From positions 1-49,603 of the forward strand of contig JACZKE010000032.1 in the NCBI GenBank assembly GCA_014860225.1: 49,603 nt of DNA. The letters are read 5' to 3'. The notes under the pieces were generated by a model. It ran no database searches, was not told the DNA's origin, and was given only the letters and a program-made list of their open reading frames with translations. Below are positions 22,992 to 32,393 of this stretch, piece after piece. The position numbers and the translations under genes were made by a program. Positions within the stretch are counted from its first letter, which is position 1. The number at the start of each line of letters is the position of its first letter. Source of the DNA: Desulfuromonadales bacterium. Its GTDB lineage: Bacteria; Desulfobacterota; Desulfuromonadia; Desulfuromonadales; BM103.

Positions 22992-24671
22992 ATGACCACA
23001 ACGCCTGCACCCGGATTACCGCTGACCGAACTCCCGGCCTGGTCGAGACTGGCCGCGCATTACCAAGAGATCAAGGATATCCACCTGCGAACTCTCATGG
23101 CTGAAAATCCTGAACGCGCAGCGCGGTTCAGTGCGGAAGGAGTCGGCCTTTTTTTCGACTATTCGAAGCATCGCATAACGGAAAAAACCCTCGAACTACT
23201 GATCTGTCTCGCCAGGGAATCCGGTCTTCAGGAGCAAATCGACGCCATGTTTAGCGGCGAGCGGATAAATCCGACGGAGGACCGGGCCGTGCTCCACGTG
23301 GCTTTACGTGCGCAACGGGAGGCATCGATCCAGCTCGATGGTGAGGACGTGGTCCCGATGGTCCATGCGGTGCTCGACCGAATGGCAGCTTTTGCCGAGC
23401 AGGTGCGTAGCGGTGCCTGGACCGGGCAAACCGGCAAACGCATACGCAACGTGGTCAATATCGGCATCGGCGGCTCCGATCTTGGCCCGGTCATGGCCTT
23501 TGAAGCGCTGCGTCACTACACTCTGCGCGACATGACCTTCCGTTTTGTCTCCAACGTCGATGGCACCGATTTCGCGGAAGCCACTTGGGACCTCGATCCT
23601 GCGGAAACCCTGTTTATCATTGCTTCCAAGACCTTCACGACCCTGGAAACCATGACCAATGCCCGCACGGCCCGTGCCTGGCTGGTGCAGGCGCTGGGGA
23701 ACGAAGATGCTGTGGCGCGCCATTTCGTGGCGGTTTCCACCAACACCGGTGACGTTGCTGAATTTGGCATCGACACGGCCAACATGTTCGGTTTCTGGGA
23801 TTGGGTAGGAGGTCGCTATTCCATGACTTCGGCAATCGGCCTCTCCACAATGATTGCTATCGGCCCTGACAATTTCCGGGCAATGCTGGCCGGCTTCAGG
23901 GCAATGGACGAACATTTCCGCACCACACCCTTTGAGCGGAATATGCCGGTGCTGATGGGGCTGCTTACGCTCTGGTATGTCAACTTTTTCGGTGTCCAGA
24001 CAGTCGCGGTGCTTCCCTACGATCAATATCTGAAGCGGTTTCCCGCCTATCTGCAGCAACTGGCCATGGAAAGTAACGGCAAGCGGGTGGACCTGGCCGG
24101 CAATGCGGTCGACTACCAGACCGGGCCGATCTTCTGGGGTGAACCGGGCACCAACGGTCAGCACTCCTTCTACCAGCTCCTCCATCAAGGCACAAAACTG
24201 GTCCCGTGCGATTTCATCGGTTTCTGCCGATCGCTCAATCCGCTCGGTCCCCACCATGACATCTTGATGGCCAACCTGTTCGCCCAGGGCGAGGCGTTGG
24301 CTTTCGGCAAAACTTCAGACGAAGTGCGCAAAGAGGGTGTGCCGGAGTGGCTCGTGCCCCACCGCACCTTTCCCGGCAACCGCCCATCCAGCACCATCCT
24401 TGCCGAACAGCTGACCCCTGAAGTTTTAGGAGCGTTAATCGCACTCTATGAACACAGCGTGTTTACCCAGGGAGTCATCTGGCAGATCGATTCTTTTGAC
24501 CAGTGGGGCGTGGAGCTCGGTAAGGTTCTGGCGCAGCGGATCATCCCGGAGCTGTCTCGGACTACCGTGAAGCCTCTTACTCACGATAGCTCTACCAACT
24601 TGTTGATAGAACGCTATCGAACTTATAAAAGCGATAGCAGCCGGCTCATGGATAGTCCGACAGACTGCTAG
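22992..24671 (+). CDS. pgi: Glucose-6-phosphate isomerase
   Basis: A 559-residue cytosolic enzyme for glucose-6-phosphate / fructose-6-phosphate interconversion, of normal length for the bacterial/eukaryotic type. Visible motifs are [18 protein letters not shown] near 155-172, [13 protein letters not shown] near 213-225, the signature ending [12 protein letters not shown] near 273, and the catalytic region with [13 protein letters not shown] near 385. RBS AAGGAG lies at 22979-22984 before ATG 22992. The last 13 or so residues are encoded by a 24-bp repeat found again at 40204, so the C-terminus has been extended or replaced ([11 protein letters not shown]). fadE follows 22 bp downstream. Confidence 0.97.
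   Translation: MTTTPAPGLPLTELPAWSRLAAHYQEIKDIHLRTLMAENPERAARFSAEGVGLFFDYSKHRITEKTLELLICLARESGLQEQIDAMFSGERINPTEDRAVLHVALRAQREASIQLDGEDVVPMVHAVLDRMAAFAEQVRSGAWTGQTGKRIRNVVNIGIGGSDLGPVMAFEALRHYTLRDMTFRFVSNVDGTDFAEATWDLDPAETLFIIASKTFTTLETMTNARTARAWLVQALGNEDAVARHFVAVSTNTGDVAEFGIDTANMFGFWDWVGGRYSMTSAIGLSTMIAIGPDNFRAMLAGFRAMDEHFRTTPFERNMPVLMGLLTLWYVNFFGVQTVAVLPYDQYLKRFPAYLQQLAMESNGKRVDLAGNAVDYQTGPIFWGEPGTNGQHSFYQLLHQGTKLVPCDFIGFCRSLNPLGPHHDILMANLFAQGEALAFGKTSDEVRKEGVPEWLVPHRTFPGNRPSSTILAEQLTPEVLGALIALYEHSVFTQGVIWQIDSFDQWGVELGKVLAQRIIPELSRTTVKPLTHDSSTNLLIERYRTYKSDSSRLMDSPTDC
24637..24660 (+). repeat. 24-bp dispersed repeat, copy 1 (inside the 3' end of pgi)
   Basis: The 24 bases from GCAGCCGGCTC to AGTCCGA are identical to 40204-40227; after one mismatch the next three bases also match. 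Copy 1 encodes the end of the pgi product. Confidence 0.75.
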
Positions 24672-24693
24672 CACTGAATGAATGGAGACTGTC

Positions 24694-27117
24694 ATGACCT
24701 TGCTGATCTTCTTCGCAGTTTTTTTATCCTTGGCCTATTTCCGTGTCAAGCTACGGACCTGGTCGGTCGTGATGGTTCTTCTAACCGCAGTCGGCAGCTT
24801 TTGGGGAAGTACCACGACGGGTCTTGCCGTATTCCTGGCAACCTTGGCTCTGGTCGCTATCCTCAATTTAGAGCCAATCCGGCGGGTAATGCTCACCCGC
24901 CCGCTCTTCAGCCTGTTCAAGCGCATGCTGCCGTCGCTTTCTGATACCGAACGCGAGGCGCTTGAGGCGGGCACGGTCGGCTGGGACGGCGAGCTGTTCA
25001 GCGGTGACCCGAACTGGCAAAAACTGCTCGACCTGCCTCAGCCGGCCCTGACCGAAGCCGAGCAGGCATTTCTCGATGGTCCGGTCGAAGAGCTCTGCCG
25101 GATGCTCGACGACTGGCTGATCGTGGAATTTGACAAGGATCTGTCGTCCGAGGTCTGGCAATACCTCAAAGAGCAGCGCTTCTTCGGCATGATCATCCCG
25201 CCGGAATACGGCGGGCACGGTTTTTCTGCCCTGGCACACTCGGCGGTGATCATGAAGATCTCCAGCCGTAGCATCACTGCCGCGGTCACCGCCATGGTTC
25301 CCAATTCCCTGGGTCCGGCGGAACTGCTGCTGCATTACGGCACCCAGGCTCAGAAGGACCACTACCTGCCGCGCCTGGCGCGCGGCGAGGAGATCCCCTG
25401 CTTTGCCTTGACCGGTCCCGAAGCGGGCAGCGATGCGGCGGCCATGCCCGACCGCGGCGTGGTCTGCAAGGGAGTGTTCGACGGACGCGAGGTCGTCGGC
25501 ATCCGCCTCAACTGGGAAAAGCGCTACATCACCCTCGGTCCGGTGGCGACCCTGCTCGGCCTGGCCTTCAAGCTCTATGATCCGGAGCATCTGCTCGGCG
25601 ACCGCGAGGAGCTCGGCATCACTCTGGCGCTGATCCCCACCGACACCCCGGGCGTCACCATTGGCAGCCGCCACGTCCCCCTCGATATGCCGTTCATGAA
25701 CGGTCCCAACTGGGGCAAGGATGTGTTCATCCCGCTCGACTGGATCATCGGCGGCGCCGAGCGCGCCGGCCAGGGGTGGCGCATGCTCATGGAAAGCCTC
25801 GGCGTCGGTCGCTCGATCTCCCTGCCGGCGCTCAGCACCGGCGCCGGCAAGCTGGCCTGCCGCGCCACCGGCGCCTACGGCCGCATCCGCCGCCAGTTCC
25901 GTATTCCCATCGGCCAGATGGAAGGGGTCGAGGAAGCCATGGCGCGCATCGCCGGCCTGACTTACCAGATGGAAGCGGTGCGCAGCCTGACCTGCGCGGC
26001 GGTCGATCGCGGCGAGAAACCGGCGGTGCTTTCGGCCATCGTCAAGTACAATGCCACCGAACGCATGCGCCAGGTGCTCAACGACGCCATGGACGTGCAG
26101 GGCGGCAGCGGCATCTGCCTCGGCCCGCGCAACATTCTCGGTCGGCCCTATCAGGCCATCCCGATCGGCATCACCGTGGAAGGCGCCAATATCCTCACCC
26201 GCACCCTGATCGTCTTCGGCCAGGGGGCGATCCGCAGTCATCCATATGTCCTCAAGGAGATGCAGGCGGTCGCCAACCCAGACCGTGCTGCCGGGCTGCG
26301 TGCCTTCGACGAAAACTTTTTCACTCATGCCGGCTTTACCATCAGCACTGGCGCCCGTGCCTTCGTTTCCGGGCTGACCGGCGGCCGGCTGCTGTCGGTT
26401 CCCGGCGGTCCAACGCAACACCTGCTGCAGCGCGCCAGCCGGTTGTGCAGCGCATTTGTGCTGACCGCTGAAACCGCCATGCTGATTCTCGGTGGTAATC
26501 TCAAGCGCAAGGAGAAACTGTCCGGCCGGCTCGCCGACATTCTCTCCAACCTCTACCTGGTCTCGGCCGTGATCAAGCAGTTCGAGGATCGCGGCCGACC
26601 CGAGGAGGAGCGGCCACTGGTCGACTGGGCCTGTGCCGAGAGCTTCCGTGTCATCGAGACCGCCTTTGCCGAGTTTTTCCGCAACTTCCCCAACCGCCCG
26701 GTGGCCTGGCTGCTGCGGTTGGCGACCTTCCCGCTTGGCATCCGCCCGACCGCACCGAACGACCGTCTTGGTCACCGCGTTGCGTCACTTTTGATGGCAC
26801 CATCATCGACCCGTGATCGCTTGACGGCAGGAATTTTTGTTCCAACAGACATCGATGATCCGCTCGGCAGGATCGAGGATGCCCTGCCGAAAGTGATCGC
26901 CGCCGAAGCCGTGGAAAAGAAACTGCGCACGGCACAGCGCAAGCGGACGATCGTCGTCGGCGACGAGTCCCAGCTGATGGCCGCTGCCGTTGCAGCAGGA
27001 ATTATCTCAGCTCAGGAGGCGGAGATCGTTGAGCAGGCCAACGCCGCCCGCAGCGAGGTCATTCGCGTCGACGATTTCCCGCCTGATTACTGGTGCAAAG
27101 GAGACGAGCATGAGTGA
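24694..27117 (+). CDS. fadE: FadE-type acyl-CoA dehydrogenase
   Basis: An 807-residue acyl-CoA dehydrogenase of the large FadE type (E. coli FadE has 814). Residues 1-60 hold two membrane segments. The dehydrogenase core is at about 90-500 (IPPEYGGHGFSALAHSAVIMKISSRS, CFALTGPEAGSDAAAMPD, and GGSGICLGPRNILGRPYQAIPIGITVEGANILTR), and a C-terminal DUF1974 region runs to the end. It carries out the first step of fatty-acid beta-oxidation at the membrane. An ATG at 24682 is in frame, but GGAG at 24684-24687 is placed for ATG 24694. No other beta-oxidation enzymes follow, but an acyl-CoA synthetase lies 1 kb downstream on the other strand. Confidence 0.93.
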   Translation: MTLLIFFAVFLSLAYFRVKLRTWSVVMVLLTAVGSFWGSTTTGLAVFLATLALVAILNLEPIRRVMLTRPLFSLFKRMLPSLSDTEREALEAGTVGWDGELFSGDPNWQKLLDLPQPALTEAEQAFLDGPVEELCRMLDDWLIVEFDKDLSSEVWQYLKEQRFFGMIIPPEYGGHGFSALAHSAVIMKISSRSITAAVTAMVPNSLGPAELLLHYGTQAQKDHYLPRLARGEEIPCFALTGPEAGSDAAAMPDRGVVCKGVFDGREVVGIRLNWEKRYITLGPVATLLGLAFKLYDPEHLLGDREELGITLALIPTDTPGVTIGSRHVPLDMPFMNGPNWGKDVFIPLDWIIGGAERAGQGWRMLMESLGVGRSISLPALSTGAGKLACRATGAYGRIRRQFRIPIGQMEGVEEAMARIAGLTYQMEAVRSLTCAAVDRGEKPAVLSAIVKYNATERMRQVLNDAMDVQGGSGICLGPRNILGRPYQAIPIGITVEGANILTRTLIVFGQGAIRSHPYVLKEMQAVANPDRAAGLRAFDENFFTHAGFTISTGARAFVSGLTGGRLLSVPGGPTQHLLQRASRLCSAFVLTAETAMLILGGNLKRKEKLSGRLADILSNLYLVSAVIKQFEDRGRPEEERPLVDWACAESFRVIETAFAEFFRNFPNRPVAWLLRLATFPLGIRPTAPNDRLGHRVASLLMAPSSTRDRLTAGIFVPTDIDDPLGRIEDALPKVIAAEAVEKKLRTAQRKRTIVVGDESQLMAAAVAAGIISAQEAEIVEQANAARSEVIRVDDFPPDYWCKGDEHE

Positions 27118-27220
27118 GCAGGTGGCCTATACCGGGGCATCAGGTGGGTGGCCGGTCCACCGCACCTTGCAGGAAGCGGTCAAAATCTCCACTCACCTGC
27201 GAGAGCCCGGACTAACCTGA
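27110..27220 (+). CDS. Short ORF, possibly a truncated gene, at the end of fadE
   Basis: 36 codons starting at ATG 27110, overlapping the fadE stop by 8 bp and preceded by a very good RBS (AAAGGAGACGAGC). The peptide MSEQVAYTGASGGWPVHRTL... has no match that I recognise. The excellent RBS and coupling suggest that a larger gene once began here, perhaps another beta-oxidation gene, and was cut off by a deletion. It could also be a genuine small protein. Confidence 0.35.
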   Translation: MSEQVAYTGASGGWPVHRTLQEAVKISTHLREPGLT

Positions 27221-27266
27221 AGGTGTGTTTGAACATAGTCCTGTAAATGAATTCTCACAAAATAGG

Positions 27267-27278
27267 CCGACCGGTCGG
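27267..27278. promoter_or_regulatory. Candidate TetR-type operator upstream of the AhpD-like gene
   Basis: A perfect 12-bp palindrome CCGACCGGTCGG lies 24 bp before ATG 27302. Its core, CCGACCGGTC, differs by one base from the CCGAACGGTC found in front of the tetR-type gene at 17797, so the same regulator could act on both. Confidence 0.4.
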
Positions 27279-27301
27279 TTCAAAGCAAAGGAGTCCAAAC
27301 C

Positions 27302-27826
27302 ATGTCCCGTATTCCTGCAGCAGCGCCGCAAACCCAGAGCGTATCCGCCATCTTCACAGAAATCGAGGGAGCTTTCGGCCGGGTGCCGAATCTCTTCAAA
27401 GCTTATGCTCATCACCCGCCCCTGCTTCTGGCTAACTGGAATAAGGTCAAGGCAGTCATGATGGAAGGGAGCCTGAGCCGTAAGGTTAAGGAGACGATCG
27501 CTGTCCAGGTTTCCAGAGACAATAGCTGCTCCTACTGCGTGGCGGCACACACAGGCGCGTTGCGCGCAATCGGTGTAACGGAAGAAGAGATCTCTGTCAT
27601 CGAAGAGGACCTGGACAAGGCCGATTTTTCCAGCAGGGAAAAGGCCCTGATCAACTTTGCCCGGCAAGCCAATCGTGAGCCATTGCGGATCCCCGATGAA
27701 GAGTTCGCGGTACTTGGCCAACTTGGTGCCAGCGACGCCGAAATCGTTGAAGCTCTCGGCGTGATGGAGTTGTTTACCGCCTTCAACAAATTCCTCGACT
27801 CATTACAGGTTGAGATCGACTATTGA
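27302..27826 (+). CDS. Carboxymuconolactone decarboxylase/AhpD-family protein
   Basis: 174 residues. The CMD/AhpD core includes LSRKVKETIAVQVSRDNSCSYCVAAHTGAL at about 60-88, with the redox CxxC (CSYC) and the histidine three residues on. Proteins of this kind are peroxidase-type thiol enzymes, often involved in antioxidant defence; peroxidase activity here is family inference. RBS AAAGGAGTCC precedes the start. A palindromic operator candidate sits in the short leader, which points to single-gene regulation. Confidence 0.9.
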   Translation: MSRIPAAAPQTQSVSAIFTEIEGAFGRVPNLFKAYAHHPPLLLANWNKVKAVMMEGSLSRKVKETIAVQVSRDNSCSYCVAAHTGALRAIGVTEEEISVIEEDLDKADFSSREKALINFARQANREPLRIPDEEFAVLGQLGASDAEIVEALGVMELFTAFNKFLDSLQVEIDY

Positions 27827-28126
27827 TGCTCTTGTCCCCTGTTGGTCCGCCAAACACATCTCGGCCATAACCATGGAACGACATTTTTGAGCCCGGCATT
27901 TTAAAAAATGGACTTATAACCAAAACAAAGGTTAGCCATCGAGTCACCAAGACACGAAATAAGCACTTGTATGTTTCTGCAAACATCAAATTCCGAGATC
28001 GAGATGAACGACGTTTACCTTATAGAACAAATTTCCTGATGCCTTTGTGGCAGCGGCAAGTCCGACCTTCTATGGGCTATAGAACCGTTAAAAAGGTGGC
28101 CTCATTTACTGAACAAGGGTCATCTC
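27827..28126. other. Convergent intergenic region, gene-less
   Basis: 300 bp between the AhpD-like gene and the acyl-CoA synthetase gene, both pointing into it. I see no gene or clear terminator. A stretch with GTTAGCCATCGAGTCACCAAGACACG near 27931-27956 resembles a sequence that often accompanies small GxxExxY-protein genes in many bacteria, so this may be a decayed accessory insertion; the evidence is weak. Confidence 0.3.
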
Positions 28127-30040
28127 TTAATGGAATAGCCGGTCGATCAACTCCCGATATTTGCGCTCGATGACATGACGGCGCTTTTTAAAGGTATTGG
28201 TCAATTCCTCACCAACCGTAAATTCATGTTTGAGAAAATCTATCTTCTGTAGTTTCTCATAGGGTTTGAAACCGTTTTTGGCCTGCAGCAAGCGGTTGAT
28301 TTCATTTTTAATACGTTCTCGCATGGCGCTGTCTTCATGCAGATCTTCTGCTGTTTCGGTCGTCTGGCCAAAACGGTCGGCAATATAATCTTTCAGCTTG
28401 TCCCAATCCGGTACGATCAGGGCTGCCAACCCTTTGCGATCCTGACCGACCAGCATGGCATCGTTGACAAAGGGTAATTGACTGATGGCGGCCTCAATAC
28501 GCGAGGGGTCGACATTCTCACCGCTGGCAAGAACGATAATCTCCTTGGATCGTCCGGTCAGGATCAGTTCCCCGGTCATTGTCATCTTGCCCAGGTCGCC
28601 GGTGCGGAAAAAGCCGTCAGCGGTGAAGGCTTTGCGGTTTTCCTCATCGTTGTCAATGTAGCCGTCGAAGACTTGCGGTCCTCTGACTTCGATTTCACCT
28701 TCAACCCCCGGAGCCACCGGATTGCCGTCGCTGTCGACGATGCGCAGACCCGTCATGGCTATCGGTGGACCCAATGTACCGAAAATCTTGCTGTTGTAGC
28801 CGCGACCGGCGATGGCCGGAGCGCATTCGGTCATGCCGTAGGCGTTCGCAATGCGGATACCCACTGCGTCGAGCCAGCCTTCCAGGTAAGCGGGCAGAGT
28901 ACCACCGCCGCTCACGGCCATGCGCAGCCGGCCACCAAACTTCTGCCGTAGTGGTGCGAGTTTTTTCTGCGCCAGCCAATAAGGCAGAGCCAGGACGCTC
29001 ATCTCGGCCAGCGCGATCAGTTTTTGGCCGCAACGCACCGGCAGGCTGACCCGTGTGTACTGAGGCAGGTGTCCCCGCAACCGACGCCGTGCACGCCTGA
29101 AGCGGATCGACGTTTTGATCAACAGGCTGAAAATCGCGTGTGCACGGTGGCCGCGCTCCATAACGGATGCGATGACCTTGCTGTATAGAGATTCCCACAG
29201 CCTCGGCACGGTCGCCACCAGGGTCGGTCGATAGGTCTCCAGGTCGTTGGCAAAGGTTTTAAGGCTCGAATAGACGACGCAGCTGCCGCAGCTCAAGGAC
29301 AGAAGCTCTAGCGCACGCTCGAAAATGTGCCAGCTGGGAAGGATGGACACCCACAAATCCTTTTCCGTAATAGCGATGAGTGGTGGCAGCATTTCAGTAT
29401 TAAAAAGTATGTTGCGATGATTAAGCATCACCCCCTTGGGATTGCCGGTGGTCCCTGAGGTAAAGATGATAGTCACCAGGTCATTCTGGGTGATTGCCGC
29501 CACCATGCGGTCGAAGCGCTCGAAATCGTTGTCACTGAGAATGCGGTCCTTGAGAATGTCGTTGTATGCGTAGATGCGATTGAAAAGCGTGTGCTTCCCG
29601 GTGCCCTCGATAACAAAAATGGTTTTTACTTCCCTGTGAGCGTTGATCACCTCCAGGTGGCGGGCCAGCAGGGCATCGTTTTCGACAACCATGAACGTGC
29701 AGCTTGCATGCTTGAGGATAAATTCCAGCTCCTGCGAGGGCGCTTCACTGCCACGCGGCACACTGACAGCACCGATAGCCATGAGCGCCAGGTCAGTGAC
29801 GATCCAGGCGTAGCGATTGTCGGAGAGCAGCAGGACCCGACTGCCCCGTTTGATTTTGCGTTCCTGGAATGCCCTGGCCAGAAGGATGACGTCTTCGCGT
29901 AATTTGGCATAATCAACGGTGAATTCCTGCTTGGCAACCCGATAGATGAAGGCCGGACGGTCGGCAAACTTCCGGCACGTCGCCATAATGGCGGCAATTA
30001 CAGAAGGGGATTGTGGTTGCCAGCTGGAAGTGTTTGCCAT
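28127..30040 (-). CDS. Long-chain acyl-CoA synthetase (AMP-binding)
   Basis: 637 residues of the FadD/ACSL branch. Motifs are TIIFTSGTTGNPKGVMLNH (P-loop-like AMP site), NAYGMTECAPAIAG, DGFFRTGDLG (conserved Asp) and LTGRSKEIIVLASGENVDP. It activates a fatty acid or other hydrophobic carboxylic acid to its CoA ester. The frame is open to 30136, but ATG 30040 follows GGGAGC and gives a typical N-terminus. It is the last gene of the operon that starts at 37075, 34 bp after the MMPL permease, so activation is probably coupled to movement of the substrate across the envelope. A link to fadE on the other strand is plausible. Confidence 0.93.
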   Translation of the reverse strand: MANTSSWQPQSPSVIAAIMATCRKFADRPAFIYRVAKQEFTVDYAKLREDVILLARAFQERKIKRGSRVLLLSDNRYAWIVTDLALMAIGAVSVPRGSEAPSQELEFILKHASCTFMVVENDALLARHLEVINAHREVKTIFVIEGTGKHTLFNRIYAYNDILKDRILSDNDFERFDRMVAAITQNDLVTIIFTSGTTGNPKGVMLNHRNILFNTEMLPPLIAITEKDLWVSILPSWHIFERALELLSLSCGSCVVYSSLKTFANDLETYRPTLVATVPRLWESLYSKVIASVMERGHRAHAIFSLLIKTSIRFRRARRRLRGHLPQYTRVSLPVRCGQKLIALAEMSVLALPYWLAQKKLAPLRQKFGGRLRMAVSGGGTLPAYLEGWLDAVGIRIANAYGMTECAPAIAGRGYNSKIFGTLGPPIAMTGLRIVDSDGNPVAPGVEGEIEVRGPQVFDGYIDNDEENRKAFTADGFFRTGDLGKMTMTGELILTGRSKEIIVLASGENVDPSRIEAAISQLPFVNDAMLVGQDRKGLAALIVPDWDKLKDYIADRFGQTTETAEDLHEDSAMRERIKNEINRLLQAKNGFKPYEKLQKIDFLKHEFTVGEELTNTFKKRRHVIERKYRELIDRLFH

Positions 30041-30074
30041 CAAGAGCTCCCGTAAACAGCCTGTTGGGTCGTTA

Positions 30075-32393
30075 TCAGCCGCGCCGACTGAGCCTGAGCA
30101 GCCAGCTCGCCAATGCCGGCAACAGAAGCAGGGCACCGAGCATGTTAAGCAGGAACATGAAGGTCAGCAGGATGCCCATATCCGCCTGAAACTGCAGCGG
30201 CGAGAAGATCCAGGTTGCCGTACCGATCGCCAGGGTAACGCCGGTGATAAGGACGCCGCTGCCGGTGACTTTAAGTGTTTCGTGGTAGGCCTGGTAGATG
30301 GTCATCCCTTCATTGAGATGGGCCTGGAAGCGGCTGTAAATGTAGATTCCGTAATCAACGCCGACGCCGACTCCGAGAGCGACAACCGGCAGGGTCGAGA
30401 CTTTGAGCCCAATCTCCAGTTTGGTCATCAGTGCGTAGGACAGCAGCGAAACCAGACCCAGCGGCAGGGTTATCGCCAGGGTTGCCCTGAGTGAGCGGAA
30501 AGTCAACAGACAGAGGATGATGATCGCGGCAAAGACGTAGATGAGGATCGGGAATTGTGCAGCAGAGACTTCCTCGTTGGTCGCTGCCATAACTCCGACG
30601 TTGCCGGTTGCCAGGCGGAACCGGATCTGGTCTGTACCATTCTTATCCTGGTAGGCTTTAACCGTATCGACCACGTGGGTGATGGTTTCGGCCTTGTGAT
30701 CAGTGGTGAAGATCATGACAGGCATAGTCGAGCAGTCGGCGTTGAGCAGGCCGCTGCTGGTGGGAATGTACTGCACAGCTTCGACCAGCACCTGACGGTC
30801 GCGCGGCAGCACCCGCCATTTGAGCGCGCCCTCACTCCAGCCGGAATTGATGACTTTGGCAATCCCAGGCAGACTGACCACCGATTGAACGCCTTGCGTG
30901 TTCGCCAGTTGCCAGGCGAAGCGGTCAATATTTTCCATGATGGTGTAGTCGATGCAGCCGTCGGGAATGGTTTCAACGATGACGCTAAGCATGTCGACGC
31001 CAATGGAAAAATGCTCGGTAATCGCTTTACTGTCAAGGTTGTATCGCGAGGTCGGCCGTAACTCGGGAACGCCCTGGTGCAGATCACCGATCTTGATCCT
31101 GCTGGCGTGCATGGCACCGAAGATCAGCAACACCAGTGCCAGCAGGATGATGGCTGCCGCTGGCCACGGCTTGGCGGTCCGTGAAACATGCATCCAGAAG
31201 CGGTCCAGGCGTTCAATACTGTCGTGCAGGCGTTGACGATAATCGTTGGGGAAGCCGATATAAGAGAGCAGGATCGGCAAAAGGATCAGGTTGGTGAAAA
31301 TGATGGTCGCCACACCGAGGCTGGCAGTGATCGCCATCTGTTGGATGACCTCGATATCGATCAGCATAATGGTGATAAAGCCGATGGTGTCGGAGATCAG
31401 GGCCACACCGCCAGGTACCAACAGGCCGCGAAAGCTGGCGCGGGCGGCAGCCAGACTGTCGGCGCCACTGAAAACGGCAGCCCGGTTGGCAGTAATCATC
31501 TGTACGCCATGACTGATAGCGATGGCAAAGATCAAAAAAGGCACCAGAATTCCCATCGGATCGATGCCGAAGCCAAGGTAGGTGAGCAGACCGAGCTGCC
31601 AGACCACGGCAATCAGGGAGCAGATCAGAGCCATTGCGGTCACCCGGTGCGATCGGGTGAAGAGGTAAACCAGCAGGCCGCTGACGAAGAAAGCGACCAG
31701 AAAAAAGAGCATAACGCGCTTGGCCCCGTTGGCAATATCGGAGATCACCTTGGCGTAGCCGATAATGTTCACTTCGATCTGATCATTTTCGATTTTATTA
31801 CGCAGGGCCTCAAGCTGGTGACCGATATCAATAATATCTATCTTTTCGCCAGTTTGCGGGTCGAATTCGATCAGCTCGGCACTGATGATGGCTGCCGTGA
31901 AATCATTGGCCACCAAGCGACCGACAATTCCCGACTTGAGGATATTTTTCCGGACCTGCTCCAAACCTTCTTCGGTAGGTTGAAAATCAGCCGGCACCAC
32001 GTTGCCACCGGCAATCCCGTCTTCGACCACTTCGGTAAAACGCACGTTGGGGGTGAACAGTGAACTGACCCGGCTGCGATCGACCCCGGAGATAAAGAAG
32101 ACCTCGTCGGTGGCCTGACGCAGAGCATTGAAAAACTCAGGGGTGAACATATTGCCGTCACGGGCGCGCAAGGCCACCAGCACCCGGTTAGCACCGCCGA
32201 ATTCGTTGCGGTACTCCATGAAGGTCTGCATGTATTCGTGTTGCAGCGGCAGTTGCTTGGAGAAACTGGCATCGACGCGCAGGTTGGTCAGGCCATAACC
32301 CATAATCACCGTGATGATCAGAAAGACGGCAATAATCAGGGGACGTGCACCGAAGATTATATTTTCAATAAGGTCGAGGAGTTTCGCGATCAT
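30075..32393 (-). CDS. RND superfamily permease, MMPL type
   Basis: 772 residues with the duplicated RND topology: helix 1 at about 17-37, a large periplasmic loop (40-215), helices 2-6 at about 220-375 (LGFGIDPMGILVPFLIFAIAISHGVQM), helix 7 near 410, a second periplasmic loop, and helices 8-12 from about 620 (VALGVGVGVDYGIYIYSRFQ). It belongs to the MMPL/patched-like branch that moves lipids and other hydrophobic molecules, and it lacks the adaptor and TolC partners of drug exporters. The start overlaps the stop of the YCF48-like gene (ATGA). Confidence 0.92.
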   Translation of the reverse strand: MIAKLLDLIENIIFGARPLIIAVFLIITVIMGYGLTNLRVDASFSKQLPLQHEYMQTFMEYRNEFGGANRVLVALRARDGNMFTPEFFNALRQATDEVFFISGVDRSRVSSLFTPNVRFTEVVEDGIAGGNVVPADFQPTEEGLEQVRKNILKSGIVGRLVANDFTAAIISAELIEFDPQTGEKIDIIDIGHQLEALRNKIENDQIEVNIIGYAKVISDIANGAKRVMLFFLVAFFVSGLLVYLFTRSHRVTAMALICSLIAVVWQLGLLTYLGFGIDPMGILVPFLIFAIAISHGVQMITANRAAVFSGADSLAAARASFRGLLVPGGVALISDTIGFITIMLIDIEVIQQMAITASLGVATIIFTNLILLPILLSYIGFPNDYRQRLHDSIERLDRFWMHVSRTAKPWPAAAIILLALVLLIFGAMHASRIKIGDLHQGVPELRPTSRYNLDSKAITEHFSIGVDMLSVIVETIPDGCIDYTIMENIDRFAWQLANTQGVQSVVSLPGIAKVINSGWSEGALKWRVLPRDRQVLVEAVQYIPTSSGLLNADCSTMPVMIFTTDHKAETITHVVDTVKAYQDKNGTDQIRFRLATGNVGVMAATNEEVSAAQFPILIYVFAAIIILCLLTFRSLRATLAITLPLGLVSLLSYALMTKLEIGLKVSTLPVVALGVGVGVDYGIYIYSRFQAHLNEGMTIYQAYHETLKVTGSGVLITGVTLAIGTATWIFSPLQFQADMGILLTFMFLLNMLGALLLLPALASWLLRLSRRG

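Noticed and set aside
23304-24257. A 317-codon minus-strand frame
   Set aside because: It is a shadow of pgi, with no recognisable domain and no RBS.
24868-26775. A 635-codon open frame on the minus strand
   Set aside because: It lies fully antisense to fadE, has low-complexity composition rich in Gly, Ala, Asp and His, and matches no family; it is a by-product of high GC codon use.
31188-32063. A 291-codon plus-strand frame
   Set aside because: It is antisense to the MMPL permease gene, with an unnatural composition of Gly, Asp, Gln and His.
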